Source of the DNA: Ehretia macrophylla
Taxonomy: Eukaryota; Streptophyta; Magnoliopsida; Boraginales; Ehretiaceae
Length of the DNA stretch: 64,000 nt
NCBI GenBank assembly: GCA_037974665.1
Contig: CM075778.1
Span: 12,513,001 to 12,577,000, forward strand
Reading direction: 5' to 3'
Shown: positions 12,301-23,962 of the stretch, piece after piece
Layout of the letters: every line of letters starts with the position of its first letter
Numbering within the stretch: the first letter of the stretch is position 1
Translations under genes and position numbers: made by a program
The notes under the pieces: model-generated
What the model was told of the DNA's origin: nothing
What the model saw: only the letters and a program-made list of their open reading frames with translations
Databases searched by the model: none

Positions 12301-13932
12301 ATGACATTTGTCCACATTGCTGGGAAACTCCAACTGTCTTTTATTAGCTTTTCAATTCCATTCAAATAATCACCTTGATGTAATAATGCGATATGCCTGT
12401 CAGGGGAACTGTTATTCACAAGAAGTACTTCTATGGATCAGCTACGCTGCTTCCAGTAACAGCAGCATTCGCAGTATGTACATGTACATAATTTTCTATT
12501 TCCCTTTTTTATTGGTAGATCAGCATACGAACTTCTTTTGTATTTCATCATGAATTCTCTTCTTTCCTTTTTTCGTAAAACTAGTGCATCCCATTCTTTT
12601 GAATTTGTTTTATAGGAGTACTGCATCCCTGTTCTAGGAGTGGGATTTGTTTTCTGCAAATTCTAATATTGGAATTGTTTAACAGGTTCTACCTTTGCCA
12701 AACATTCCATTCTTTTGGATCTTGTTCCGTACTTATTCTCATTGGAGAGCTCTCAAGGTGAGCAAATTTTCTTGAATTTAGTGACATTGGGCTGTATGCA
12801 TTCGGTCATGATAGTCACATGTTTAGTTTGGGGAGAATGAGGATTGGATCAGTACGTTCTGGAAAGGTCAAAAGACAGAAAGAAAGGGTGGAATCTTTTT
12901 GTTCTTATTTTTATTTCTTTTCTTTTTTAGGTGGGTTGAGGGGAGGGGGTTGAATAGGGGGCATCATGAACTTATTCGGCCACTTTTGTTGAATTCAAGT
13001 GTTGCGCAATTATGATTCTTGATTGTCCAAATGATGTTTGCCGTCTCCCCCTCACACCACCTTGGGCCAAGTGTGCCTTTAAAAAAAATGCAATGAAAAA
13101 AGAAGGTTTTATTCCATCTATGTGAGTTCCCTGTTTAGATGCTATGGTTCTTCCCTCCGTTAGAGTGTTATTTGGTGTTGTCCTAGTACAAAAAGAACAT
13201 TTTTCCGCACATGAATTTGCTTATTGTACTACTACTAACTGCTGATACTACTTATTTCTTTGATTCTGTATTATAAAGAAGAGCAAACACTTGCCCCCTA
13301 ATTAAATCCATTTGCCATCCATTATCCATTCGTTTCAGTAATTGAGTCTGATATGTGCACTTCTCAATCTTTATGCACACTATGTACCTCAATGGTGTTT
13401 GGATAGGGGTACAGTTCTGAATGAATAACAGTTCTTTAAAATATGATAGCTTTCTGTGTGCTGCCTTGGTTGCTCTTATTTCAAGTTGATTGACTGAGCA
13501 GTTATATGGTCTACTCATTACATGTGGCTCTTTATGCTGATTTTCCAGGGTAGTGAGAAACTGCTTCAAATAGTTTCAGATAGTTCTGTTCAACCAAAAT
13601 CATCAGAAGATCGGGTGGATGACAGTAAAAGTTCACCCGATGACTCTGAAAAAAGAAATCATAACTCTCTTGGTTCTCCATGGGTAGGGATTCTCTCTTG
13701 ACCACGAACTCATCTGCTTTTTGTTCTTCTGTGCATGAACATGACATTCGAACATTTGCTGAGATACTGTATTGTGTACCATGATCAGGTATTTCAACCT
13801 TCAGAGGAACTTCAGAAACTTATTCAAAGTGAAGACGTAAATGATGGTCTCAGTAAGTCCACTGTAGAAGATATAAGCCGGAGATTTAACTTGAACGCAA
13901 TGGACGTTATGAAATACCGAGATAGAATGTAA
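9396..13932 (+). CDS. Mitochondrial K+/H+ exchange-related protein (Mit_KHE1 family)
   Basis: Eight exons splice in frame: 9396-9620, 9714-9778, 9997-10095, 11543-11590, 12404-12473, 12686-12757, 13549-13683 and 13789-13932 (858 nt, 285 aa). The start MRARLIVFPIRGRNWCFSRS is the hallmark of this plant family and is followed by a Ser-rich linker. The core holds WSALEKAPDGSFKSKLHGLG, RLLSRVKPSEVFLKSI and LNARLVRRRLRHIAFRGTV. A hydrophobic stretch at about 161-184 (LLPVTAAFAVLPLPNIPFFW) is followed by FRTYSHWRALKGSEKL. The C-terminal 90 residues are acidic and Ser-rich. The family was named from yeast work on mitochondrial K+/H+ exchange; the biochemical role in plants is not established. Mitochondrial membrane location is inferred. 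Intron 3 is the longest (1.45 kb). Confidence 0.85.
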
Positions 13933-14305
13933 CTAAAATTCTTGAAATCTGGTGGCATAAACTTGTTGCTCTGTCCAGAACGAAATGACATTTTTTCGTA
14001 GAAATTCTTTCTTAGCAATTGAATTTCCCTGAAAGGATACGAGAAAGAGTGAAAAACAGGGATGTACAAGCACAACCGTTTGTGCGGTCCTTGCAGGAAA
14101 AATGAGAGGTGTTCAACCTATCACGAGCTGGCCGAACCATTTCAGTAGAAGAAACAAGCACAAGCGATATCAAGAGACTCCTGCTATCATTTGGAGGTGT
14201 TGCATCCCCTATTTCTCTCCTTGCTGCTTGTATTGTATCTTTCTGATTTTTTCTTTTTGTTTCGTTTCTGGACATAGCTGTGCAGACATTGTTTTTATCG
14301 CTATT

Positions 14306-14311
14306 AATAAA
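14306..14311 (+). terminator. Candidate polyadenylation signal AATAAA
   Basis: AATAAA lies 374 bp after the stop codon at 13,932, in a T-rich context. Plant signals are degenerate, so position and sequence alone give modest support. Confidence 0.35.
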
Positions 14312-14982
14312 GTTCTGTAGTTTTTTGGTTTCAAGCCGCACCATAGTTGTTATTCCAGTAATGCATAACTTGTGTCCCATCAGCCGAAGAGACACGGAGT
14401 CATGTGGGGTTCACTTATGTGTGAATGGATGGTTTGGGAGATTGAGTAAATTGAAAAAGTTAAGTGTTGCCTGAAGAATTCTTTCCCTCTAGTCATACTT
14501 TTCCAACTCCATCATCAATTCTTTCTAAAACTTAAAATAAATTACATAATCACTGTAGTATTTAAATGTCAAAAAAGCTCAAAAATAAAATGAATCAAAA
14601 TATATATATAATAGATGATAAAACTTAAAATAAATTACATAATCATTCTAATATTTTGTCCACAAATAAATAACTAATCCCAATAAAATTAACAATGATA
14701 AAATAATTGTCCATTCACAATACGATAATAAAATTCATAATGAAAGCATTTAACAAAATTACTAAAAATTATCCTCGCGGCTTTTCATGCTTCGATTAAA
14801 CAATAAGAGATCATCTGAAAAGAGAAAATACAAAGTATGTTTCGATCATCAAACACACACACAAGTTGTGGGTTTTTTTAATAATAGGTCGTGGATCCCA
14901 TTGTTGAAGGAAATACAAAATTTGAGATTTAAGGTAAAGTGTCACCATCTCGAAAACCAAAACAGAAAAAAAAAAAATAAAA

Positions 14983-14989
<7 letters not shown>

Positions 14990-15024
<35 letters not shown>
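14990..15024. repeat. (AT)n microsatellite
   Basis: An uninterrupted AT run of about 35 bp directly follows an A-rich tract (14,966-14,989). Confidence 0.95.
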
Positions 15025-15027
<3 letters not shown>

Positions 15028-15309
15028 AGCACATGGATTATTTCAGTATATATATATTTTTTTTTTGTCAAGGAAAAGTGCAAAAATTTCATTAATAACT
15101 CAAAAATATGTACATATTACAAAAGTATTCTATGATATCATATGTTCATTTATATTTCAAACCCTACAAATTGCTTGGTTGAGAAGTGAGATTTTTGTTT
15201 TCCTAAACATATACAATTTGTTTCTAACATCAAAGTTAACTAGTCTTATACTCGTATGATACATGTACTATTTTAGTATTTGCTAGTTAAGCAATTGACC
15301 CATTATAGT

Positions 15310-15372
15310 TGGGCCTTCGGGAATGTCCAATCCAGATAGGTTCACATATTGGGTCGGTGAACGATAGTGGGC
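15310..15372 (+). promoter_or_regulatory. RPT1: Two TGGGC boxes in the RPT1 promoter (site II / PRCE-like)
   Basis: TGGGC occurs at 15,310-15,314 (TTGGGCC) and 15,368-15,372 (GTGGGCC), 120-180 bp before the RPT1 ATG, with a related AGGCC at about 15,380. TGGGC is the published core of the proteasome-related cis-element of Arabidopsis proteasome genes, linked to NAC53/NAC78, and overlaps the TCP-bound site II motif of housekeeping promoters. Two copies in 60 bp support coordinated proteasome regulation, but short motifs occur by chance. Confidence 0.5.
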
Positions 15373-15490
15373 CAACAATAGGCCTACAAAAACACGCTTA
15401 ACTTCGCCAAAAGTATGTTTTGGTCTTCTTAGTTTGTTGCTCAAGAAAACTCTGTGAACCTTGTGAAGAAGAAGAAGAATCGAAGCTGAA

Positions 15491-17140
15491 ATGGCACCAC
15501 CGGCAGCAGCAGCAGATCACGAGGATGAGATAAAGGATGAGAAGAATCCTCGACCTCTCGATGAAGATGACATCGCCCTTCTCAAAACCTATGTAATTTA
15601 ACTCTCTCTTCTCTCCTCTTTTAAACCCTAACTTTTCATTTTTCCTTTGATTGATTTCAACTTTATTCAATATAAATTGTGTACAATTGATATTATATAT
15701 TATGTATGTTATCATGACCTTGCTTTTTGAATTGAGATTTGGAGCTAGGTTTTAAGACTTTTTCTTTTTTTTTTTTTTGGTCAAAAGGTTTTAAGATTTG
15801 AAAATGTGGAAATTTCTCATTTTCTTAGTTTAATTTTCCACATAAGAATTAATATTCTAAGCTGCTTCAGTTAAATTTTGTTAATATAAATGTTTGCTCA
15901 TCGATATTATATTCATCACGTGTATACCGACCTTACTTTTTGGAATTGAGATTTGGAACTAGGTTTTAAAGATTTGAGAAAGCTGAAATTTCTCATTTTA
16001 CTTCGATTTTGATTTTCATAATAAGCATTACGAAGCTGAGTATGTTTTCCATTATCTCAAGTTTCAGAAGTACATTTCAGAGTTTCAAGTCGCAGAGAAG
16101 AGTTCTCTGTAGTAAATGGTGCAGTTTCATATTATATAGACGGGTTCTATGTAGGAGTTTCCGTTCATAGTGAAGGGCTTTGTATAGTAAATTTTGGAGT
16201 TTCAGACTATAGAGAAAGATTCTTTGTCATTAATTTTGGAGGTTCAGCTTATTGAGAAGGATTATGTGAAGTAAATTTAGAGTTTCAGCTTGTGTTAAGT
16301 CTTCAGTTTAATGCTAAGTTTGATAGATAATTATAGATACTTAGTGGGGCTACTGCTTGAAATTATCGACTCTTACGTGCTCACGTTCTAATGATTTCTC
16401 CCCATTATCCTAAAGTAAAAACTAAAACAGATTTGCCTTCTCCTGTTTTTCTTGTTCTTACGTTTTGTATGTTTAGGGGAGGGGGAAGGGCTTGGCAGCA
16501 GGGATAAACTTTTGGGGATATTCTTGGTCTCCATTTCACATTCTTAGTTATTATATGCACACTGGTCACATGGAAGTTAATTGTGCTTGATTCGAAATTC
16601 TAGCCTTGACCGAGAATGTGGAATGATGCGTGCAGGGCTTGGGACCTTATTCTACTAGCATAAAGAAAGCTGAGAAGGAAATCAAGGAAATGGCAAAGAA
16701 GATAAATGATCTATGTGGTATGAGTCTGTTGCTTCTTACTGTATTGGTTTCATGCTGACACTTACATTCATGTGAAATGCTCTCCAGCTATTTGTTTTGC
16801 TTTCTTATGGCCTTTCTGGTTTATCATATAACCCTTTTAGTGTGTTGACGGAAAATGATAGAACATTCGTATTGCCCTCTAAAAAAGATTCATTCTACTA
16901 ATCTAACCATTTTGGGAATTGGTCTTACCTAGAATAATGGTGCACTAAGATGCATGCTTAGAGAATGGACCCATTGTTGTTTCCAGTTATCTATAATATT
17001 AGAGCAACTCCAGCAGTGTCTCTATACAAACTCTCTATTTCACTTTTACTCCAGCAATACTCTCTATTTCAGTTTTAGCTGTGTAAAAGAACATAAACTG
17101 TTATTAGCAGACCCCACTAAGTTTATTTAAATTACGTTTC

Positions 17141-17198
<58 letters not shown>

Positions 17199-20100
17199 CT
17201 AAAACTATAGCATAATAAAATATTTGCAAGAAGAAAACCAGCAGAGAACGAGAACTTTCAGAAAAGTTTTGGTAGACTTGTGTCTGACCAAAAAATGATC
17301 ATTTGGTGAGAAGCCAGGTAAGAGAAGCAAGGATCATATCGCTCGCTTGTTTCAGCGAGCAAATTAGCATATGTAGCGACATCTCTATTTTGGCTAAATG
17401 GATAGCTAAGTTGTTGGAGTACTGATTTTGTGTTTCTCTCTCTACCTTGGCTTAAAAGCCAAAGTAGGGAGCATTGTTGGAGATGCTCTTAGATTGTGCG
17501 GTACATATGAAGTAGACTCTTCGATTCTGTTGAAAGAAACTGAAAACGAAAATTCCTTATTCTTATCCACGGGAGAAGAAATATTGATATCTAAGCATAA
17601 GTTGGTTTTTTATGATTAACCTCCTTGTATGATTCCCAAAGCTACGTTTGTTTATCTATCTTGATTTTAGGGATTAAGGAATCTGACACTGGCTTAGCTG
17701 CACCTAGTCAATGGGATCTTGTTTCTGATAAGCAAATGATGCAGGAAGAGCAGCCTCTTCAGGTGTTGTCTTTTGAAGATTAATGGAACTAGGTGTTATG
17801 TTCCTTTTGTAGATTTTGTTGACTTACATCTGATAATTCTCCGCAGGTGGCAAGATGTACAAAAATAATTAGCCCCAACACAGAAGATGCAAAATATGTT
17901 ATAAATGTGAAGCAAATTGCAAAGGTAAGCATCACTTTATTTGTGGGTTAATTTAACGTCAAAACGCATAAGATGCAAAATATGTTATAAATTTGAAGCA
18001 AATTGCAAAGGTAAGAATCATTTTGTTTGGGGCGTAAGTTAATGTCAAATGCATAAGATAAGTCCAACAGTGTGCTGTGTTTTGCTTATATAACCATTAT
18101 TTTCTGTTAGTGTTGGAGGTAAAGGGTGGGTGGGAGATGAAAACTTGTTTTATGAACGATTGTGGTCCTGAAGAAATTAGTTTTAGGACATGCTCTCCAC
18201 CTTCCATCTTTATGTAATTATCGTCGCTAAATCATGGATTGAGCATCTCTATTATCTATAGCATATTGTGGCAGGTTACTAATGGTATTGGGTAATTGAT
18301 TGGATTATATAATCAGCTAAGTTCTGGTTGTAGTGTTCAGAATACTGCCTGTTACCCTGGCACCCACTTGGCCCAATCCTTCCCTTCGCCCCACCGCCGA
18401 CCAACTCCCCTCAAACACCAAAAAGAAAAAGGAAAGAATAAAAAGCATTCACTGAAGTTGACATATGAACTAAATAGAAGAGCTTTTTGAGATGTCGTCT
18501 TGTACCTCTTACTGAAGACATGAATATTTGTTTTTAGCATAAGAAGTTTTTTATGTTATATTTCATATGATATAATTTTTGGTTGTGGAACTTAGTTTGC
18601 TACATGTTGCTTACACGCCTCCTGGGCCTAATCCCTCTCTCCATCTTCCCACCCATCAAATCCCCTCAAACACAAAATAAGAGAATGAAAAAGAAGAAAA
18701 GGAAAAGGAAAAGAGTAGAAAAGCATTCATCAATTTTGACATATGAACTAAGGGTCTGTTTGGCCCATTTTAGATAGTTATAAGCACTTTCTGTGAGCCT
18801 AGAAGATGAATCTAACCTGTTTGGCCCGTTTTTTAAAGAGATTTTTGGTAAAAGCCAAAAAAAAACTAAAAAATAAGAAGCTCCAAATCGGGGCTTTTCG
18901 AAAAAGGCTTTTGCGAAACTATTTTTAAATCATGTGGGAAGTTGTTTTTCTTTTTCTTTTCTCAAAAATACTCCTCCCATATTTTTTTTTTTGGGTCAAA
19001 AAGACCTCTCCATATTTTTGGAAGCTAACAGTCAATGGCTTTTGTTCAATACTATTTCTAACCAAAACTCTACTGCTAAAAGCTAGGCCAACCATATCTT
19101 AAATAGTGTACACTTTGTTTTGATGTAGACTATACCTCTTTTCTGAAGATGTGAATTTTGTCTTAATGATAAGAAGCTTTTCTATGTTATATTTCATATG
19201 AAGTAAATGATTTAATAGTTAATCTATTTACTGATTTCAATAGATGGGACTATTATATTGAACTTTATGCTTCCTTGCCTGCAGTTTGTTGTTGGACTAG
19301 GAGACAAAGTATCACCGACTGATATTGAAGAAGGCATGCGAGTTGGGTAAGCATCCTGACCACGTAGTTTATAGTACATTTGGCTACTAACCTACCCATA
19401 ATTTTCCGTCTAATTTACATAGATTTGGCATGTGATACATCCTTCTTCCTATATGGTACAATTGTATCTTACTTAACAATGTTTTCAATACGCTTTTGGT
19501 CTTTCCTTGTGCACTTTTCCATTTGTTGATCTTGTAGCAATAATGAAGCAATTTAAACGGTCATGCATCTCATTACATCAGTTTCAGATATGGTGATTAT
19601 AATTATGTATTCTACATGCTGTTTGCCCAAATATGAATGAGATTCTTGAATTGGAGATGTCATTTTCCCAAACCTGGCTAGGGTTCAAAATTCTTATATC
19701 ACCTGTCTTTGTGCTGGAAAGTTTGAGGCATACTATATGGTGAAACTGCTTCTTTGTGATAGCAGACTGCATGCATATATTTGCCATGCACTGAGATTTT
19801 GCACCAGATAAGATTCCTGAGGAGGCATTTACTTTTCAAATGGGAGAGAATTATGGGCTTATTATTGAATTTAATTTTCTGCTTGTAGATTGATGATTGG
19901 GTATTTATTGCAGTGTTGATCGAAATAAATATCAAATTCAGATTCCATTGCCTCCCAAAATTGATCCAAGTGTAACAATGATGACGGTTGAGGAGAAGCC
20001 AGATGTGACTTATAATGATGTAGGTGGATGTAAAGAGCAGATTGAGAAGATGCGAGAGGTATGCATACTACACTACAGAAATCTCTGTTGTGCATTGGCA

Positions 20101-21597
20101 TGCATGAACATACACACACACAGACTTGTATATGCATCTTTAAGTCATTAAAGCCTTTTCAATTTTTTTTATTTCAATCAGCCATGAGAGGACATAATGG
20201 CCGTAAGCTATTATTTATTGCTGTCTGCTTGCATGCTGATATCTTGGGTTTTCATTCTAGGTTGTTGAGCTGCCTATGCTTCATCCTGAAAAGTTTGTGA
20301 AGCTTGGAATTGATCCTCCAAAAGGTGTACTCTGTTATGGCCCCCCTGGTACTGGTAAAACACTACTAGCTCGAGCTGTGGCAAATAGAACTGATGCATG
20401 TTTTATTCGTGTTATTGGGAGTGAGCTTGTTCAGAAATATGTTGGTGAGGGAGCTCGGATGGTTCGTGAACTGTTTCAGGTACAACCATCCTAATGCTCT
20501 ACTGCTAAGCAAACACTCCATGTAATTTCTCTAGTATCTGATGCATATTTTCTTATGGCAGATGGCACGCTCTAAAAAAGCTTGCATTGTGTTTTTTGAT
20601 GAAGTTGATGCCATTGGTGGGGCTCGATTTGATGATGGTGTGGGTGGAGATAATGAAGTGCAACGCACCATGCTTGAAATTGTCAATCAGCTTGATGGGT
20701 TTGATGCTCGTGGGAATATAAAAGTTCTGATGGCAACAAACAGGTTGAGTTGATAATTTCCTGATAACTTTTTAGTTTTATGGTTCTTGCTCTACACAGC
20801 TGAACCTGCCAGCGCTGGTCTTTGAGGACAGATAGTTGGTACTTGTATGCATATGTGGTGTGGAAAAATCAATTTTGTTTGTCACAGCCATCATTGTTTC
20901 TTCCCACAGTCATCTTAGTGGTTTTGCTTGTAATCCTCTCTGTGTGTGGGTGCGGGTGTGTGCATGTCACTTTTTTTGGATCATTTAGACCTGTTCTTTC
21001 TTCATCAAACTGTCCCCTTGAAACTCAGCTCTATCTAGCAGCTCATGTATTATGTTGTCAATTTCTTGTCATTTTTCTTTTTCCATCTGTTTTTAGTTTC
21101 TTAATGCTTTAGTGACTCTGTTCTACCATTTTCCAGGCCTGATACTCTGGATCCAGCCCTGTTACGTCCTGGACGTTTGGATCGCAAAGTTGAGTTTGGC
21201 CTACCAGATCTGGAGAGTAGAACGCAGATTTTTAAGATTCATACACGAACAATGAACTGTGAGAGGGATATCCGGTTTGAACTTCTAGCTCGCCTGTGTC
21301 CAAATTCTACCGGTAGATATCTGACTGTTTCACTCCTTAATTAATTATCATATTTCTATATATGTTTCTATATATATACATAATGTCAAATTGTTTGCCA
21401 AATGTTTTTGTGTAATGAGATTGGATATTTGTGATGCAGGAGCTGACATAAGAAGTGTGTGCACGGAGGCTGGGATGTATGCAATTCGTGCGAGACGGAA
21501 GACAGTTACAGAGAAAGACTTCTTGGATGCCGTGAATAAAGTCATCAAGGGATATCAGAAATTCAGTGCGACACCCAAGTACATGGTCTACAATTGA
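15491..21597 (+). CDS. RPT1: 26S proteasome regulatory particle AAA-ATPase subunit RPT1
   Basis: Ten exons close in frame: 15491-15592, 16636-16717, 17671-17762, 17847-17924, 19285-19346, 19914-20058, 20261-20479, 20562-20743, 21137-21312 and 21440-21597 (1,296 nt, 431 aa; close to the ~426 aa usual in plants). The acidic N-terminus and a helical region ([19 protein letters not shown]) precede the OB-fold. The AAA domain has Walker A GPPGTGKT (214-221), Walker [10 protein letters not shown] (D273, E274) and the [10 protein letters not shown] arginine-finger region. The C-terminal helix ends KYMVYN, as in RPT1 homologues. It is one of six ATPases forming the hexameric ring that unfolds ubiquitinated substrates and opens the 20S gate, in cytosol and nucleus. 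No domain is missing. Introns 2 and 4 carry MITEs, and a duplication copies the exon 4 donor. Confidence 0.97.
17002..17488. mobile_element. Tourist-like (PIF/Harbinger) MITE in RPT1 intron 2
   Basis: The ends read GAGCAACTCCAGCAGT on the left and ATTGTTGGAGATGCTC on the right, an imperfect inverted repeat of the common plant GAGCATCTCCAACA type. TTA flanks both ends (16,999-17,001 and 17,489-17,491), the 3-bp target-site duplication of PIF/Harbinger elements. The 487-bp body carries no transposase and contains a long (AT)n tract. It lies within intron 2 and leaves both splice sites intact. Confidence 0.85.
17144..17196. repeat. (AT)n microsatellite inside the MITE
   Basis: About 53 bp of pure TA repeat. 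It could be length-variable between individuals, and it is intronic. Confidence 0.95.
17885..18054 (+). repeat. 86-bp tandem duplication spanning the end of RPT1 exon 4 and its donor
   Basis: Copy 1 (17,885-17,970) contains the last 40 bp of exon 4, the donor AAAG|GTAAGC at 17,925 and 46 bp of intron. Copy 2 (17,971-18,054) repeats it with about a dozen differences, including a second donor AAAG|GTAAGA at 18,011. Splicing from the second donor would retain 86 nt and meet an in-frame TAA soon after the first donor, so only the first donor gives full-length RPT1. Confidence 0.92.
18355..19210 (+). repeat. Segmental duplication in RPT1 intron 4
   Basis: A block of about 215 bp at 18,355-18,570 (CCTCAAACAC, then AAGCATTCA, then TTGACATATGAACTAAATAG, then ATGTTATATTTCATATGA) recurs at about 18,608-18,750 and continues at 19,100-19,210. 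The second copy is split by a MITE at 18,752-19,099. The copies are diverged, with several small indels in the purine-rich part. Both lie wholly within the intron. Confidence 0.8.
18752..19099. mobile_element. Tourist-like MITE in RPT1 intron 4
   Basis: The 348-bp insert starts GGGTCTGTTTGGCC and ends GGCCAACCATATCT (10 of 14 positions pair as inverted repeats). It is flanked by TAA at 18,749-18,751 and 19,100-19,102. The duplicated intron segment upstream (18,461-18,480) keeps the uninterrupted sequence GAACTAAATAG, an internal empty site that confirms both ends and the 3-bp duplication. No coding capacity; PIF/Harbinger-type by terminus and TSD. Confidence 0.85.
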
Positions 21598-22090
21598 TGA
21601 TTCAGAAGAAAACTTGAAGCAAGTGTGAGTGGGGGCAGATTATGCATGCAGTTAATTTGTTGTTGTTCACTTTCACTCGGAGCTTAAAATAGCCTCCTCC
21701 TCCTGTTGCAGCGCTCTCTGTCTGTCCGTCCAATGGGAATTGTATCGATTTACAAACCACCTTACATGGTGTTATTTCTTTTCGTGCTGCTTAAATTCTG
21801 GACCAGCTAGCTGTATTTCGATATCTTTTGGGTGAATTGCTAAATTAGCAAAATTTCATTAATAGAATCTCCGAAAATTTTACAATCCAGCCTAAGCTCA
21901 GTGATACTTTCCTCTACATTTCACACTCTCAATTCGAAAAGATTTTCCTAATATTTTTTACTATATACAATTTGTACTTGACATCAAACATAGCATAGTT
22001 TAGAGTTTGTTCTTCTGTATGCGAATCATGGCTATGAATTTTCTTGTTTCTCTATTTCTAAACGTGGTGGTACACATAGAGGCGGCAAAG
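21598..22090. other. RPT1 3' UTR and flank
   Basis: The sequence after the TGA is CT/TG-rich, as expected of a plant 3' UTR, then becomes AT-rich. I see no gene before the LINE fragment. Confidence 0.5.
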
Positions 22091-22094
22091 GGGA

Positions 22095-22640
22095 ATAATG
22101 CTAAGCCCTCCTCGGCAAGTGGTTGTGGAGATTTATGGCGGAAAGGAAGAGTCTTTGGAGGAAGGTAATTGTGGCGAAATTTGGGGAGACTCACAATAGT
22201 TGGTTGTTGGAAGTTAAGAGAGGCACTTACGAGGAGTTGGATTATGGAAGAATATTGCCCAAGGTTGGAGCTCATTCATGAACCACATTTTCTTTTATGT
22301 AGGTAATGGGAAAAAGGTCTTTTTTTGGCTCGACAAATGGGGTGTTTCACCAAACTTTTCTCTAAAGGATCGATTCCCTAATCTATTTTCCTTGGTAATG
22401 GATAAACAAGTTACTGTTAATTGGTGTATGATGTTTTTACAATGAAATTTTTTTATGAAACTCTTATGAGTGTGCCCTAGTTAGAGTTGTCTTTTTTGTT
22501 TGGAAAGTGGTTTGGGGAAGAATCCTTATTATGGATAATCTTAAAACAAGAAGACATACTATTGTGAATAGGTGCTTTCTTTGCAAAAATGATATGGAAT
22601 CAGTGGACCACTGACTTCTTAGATGTTCTTGGGCTAGAAG
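22095..22640 (+). pseudogene. L1-type LINE ORF2 C-terminal fragment
   Basis: Broken + strand frames read WLWRFMAERKSLWRKVIVAK near 22,120-22,180, VGNGKKVFFWLDKWG from 22,299, and GRILIMDNLKTRR then CFLCKNDMESVDH near 22,515-22,610. The last part is the Cys/His zf-RVT motif found after reverse transcriptase in plant LINE-derived ORFs. Frameshifts and stops separate these blocks, including a TGA just after SVDH. RT itself is absent, so this is a 5'-truncated fragment. The poly(A)-like tract near 23,154-23,170 may be its 3' end. Confidence 0.75.
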
Positions 22641-23386
22641 TCTTGGGGAAATGGCTTTTAACTTTATAGGTATTCAATCGGTTGTCTTGAAGTCTTGGTA
22701 ACGAGATTAAAATGTGGAGTGATTTAAAGTCATCCAAGCACAAAAAGAAGATCATTCATACAATTCCCCTAACTATTATTTGGACCTTGTGAAAGGAGAA
22801 GAATATGAGAGCTTTCGAAAGTAATGAGTTATCATTCGTACGGTTCCCCTAGCCATTTTTTGGACCTTATGATTAAACCTTCAATATGTTCTACATGATC
22901 ATGAGAAAGGCTTTGAATATTTCCGAGTGGTAACGGTTGGCTGTGGATGTTTTCATGAGGCTCTAATTAAGAGCTATGCAGGACAAAGATATTAAGCGTA
23001 ATTAATTATTGTGGCAACTTGAGGTGCTATAATCCTTCCACAAAGTTACAGACAAGTATAAGAGTGGTAATTCGGATAATCGTTGCCGGTTACAGGAGTC
23101 AACTTTGTAGTCAGGGGTTGTTAAAAGATTAAAGCAGTAATAGGCCATGGATTTAAAAAAAATAAAAAATTCAGAAAATTTCCTTTGGAAGATGGGTAAT
23201 CTCATCTGATAAGAATATATTTTGGCAACCATCTTTTTGGTATAACAATGGTACCTTAAGCATTTATCGGGAGGTCATAGGCTTAGTGAATGTATTTCTT
23301 TTATTCGAGCAAGGTAAGCGGTTTCGAGGGCGAAACTTTTCTTGAAGAAGAGAAGAATGTAACAATTGCCATAATTAGATGTCTAA
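22641..23386. other. Likely LINE 3' region and unassigned sequence
   Basis: I see no reliable coding. Two similar phrases (ATCATTCATACAATTCCCCTAACTATT at about 22,748 and ATCATTCGTACGGTTCCCCTAGCCATT at about 22,830) form a diverged short duplication. An A-rich tract lies at 23,154-23,170. Confidence 0.4.
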
Positions 23387-23962
23387 GGGTATCTCCAGTA
23401 GGGACTCTAAATTCAAGGTCTCTATCTCTAAATATAGAAATCCTAAGTAATTTAGATCCCTTACTTAAGCTTCTAGTATTTTTTTGAGTCTCTAAAAAAA
23501 AGTTAACTCCAATGAGGGTGTTAACTAAGTTGAGTCTCTATATTATGTTTAATTTAATTTTACATACTAATTTGATTATTTGTTATTTTTAGCAGCGGTT
23601 AATTTTTGTTTTAAAAATTATTATTTTTATTATCGTAATTTTTTTTACGAATATTTTGACCAAAAATAAATTAATTCCTACAACGGTATAATTTTTTGAC
23701 ATGTATGACGTTTAATTACATCCGATTACATTGAAATATATTATTTTTAATCTCATCCGTCCGTTTGTTATCATCAACTAAAATCTTATATCCAAATCGT
23801 CAATTATATAAATTAGTATTAAATTAAGTATTAACTAAAATATAAGCTTAAATATTATGGAAGAAAATTAATTAATTTTTTTTCAAATATTATGAATATA
23901 TGAAAAATACAATATATTATGAATAAAAAAAATATTTAAAGAATAGATTCGCATGTGACACA

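Larger units (their letters stand above)
13933..15300. other. 3' UTR and intergenic region before RPT1
   Basis: The first ~400 bp are probably the 3' UTR; an AATAAA at 14,306-14,311 is a candidate polyadenylation signal. From 14,520 the sequence is very AT-rich with short direct repeats (ACTTAAAATAAATTACATAATCA appears near 14,530 and 14,622) and a TA microsatellite. I see no gene. Confidence 0.5.

Noticed and set aside
15398..15715. Divergent minus-strand gene at the RPT1 start
   Set aside because: The 105-aa frame overlaps RPT1 exon 1 and its leader antisense and has no family features.
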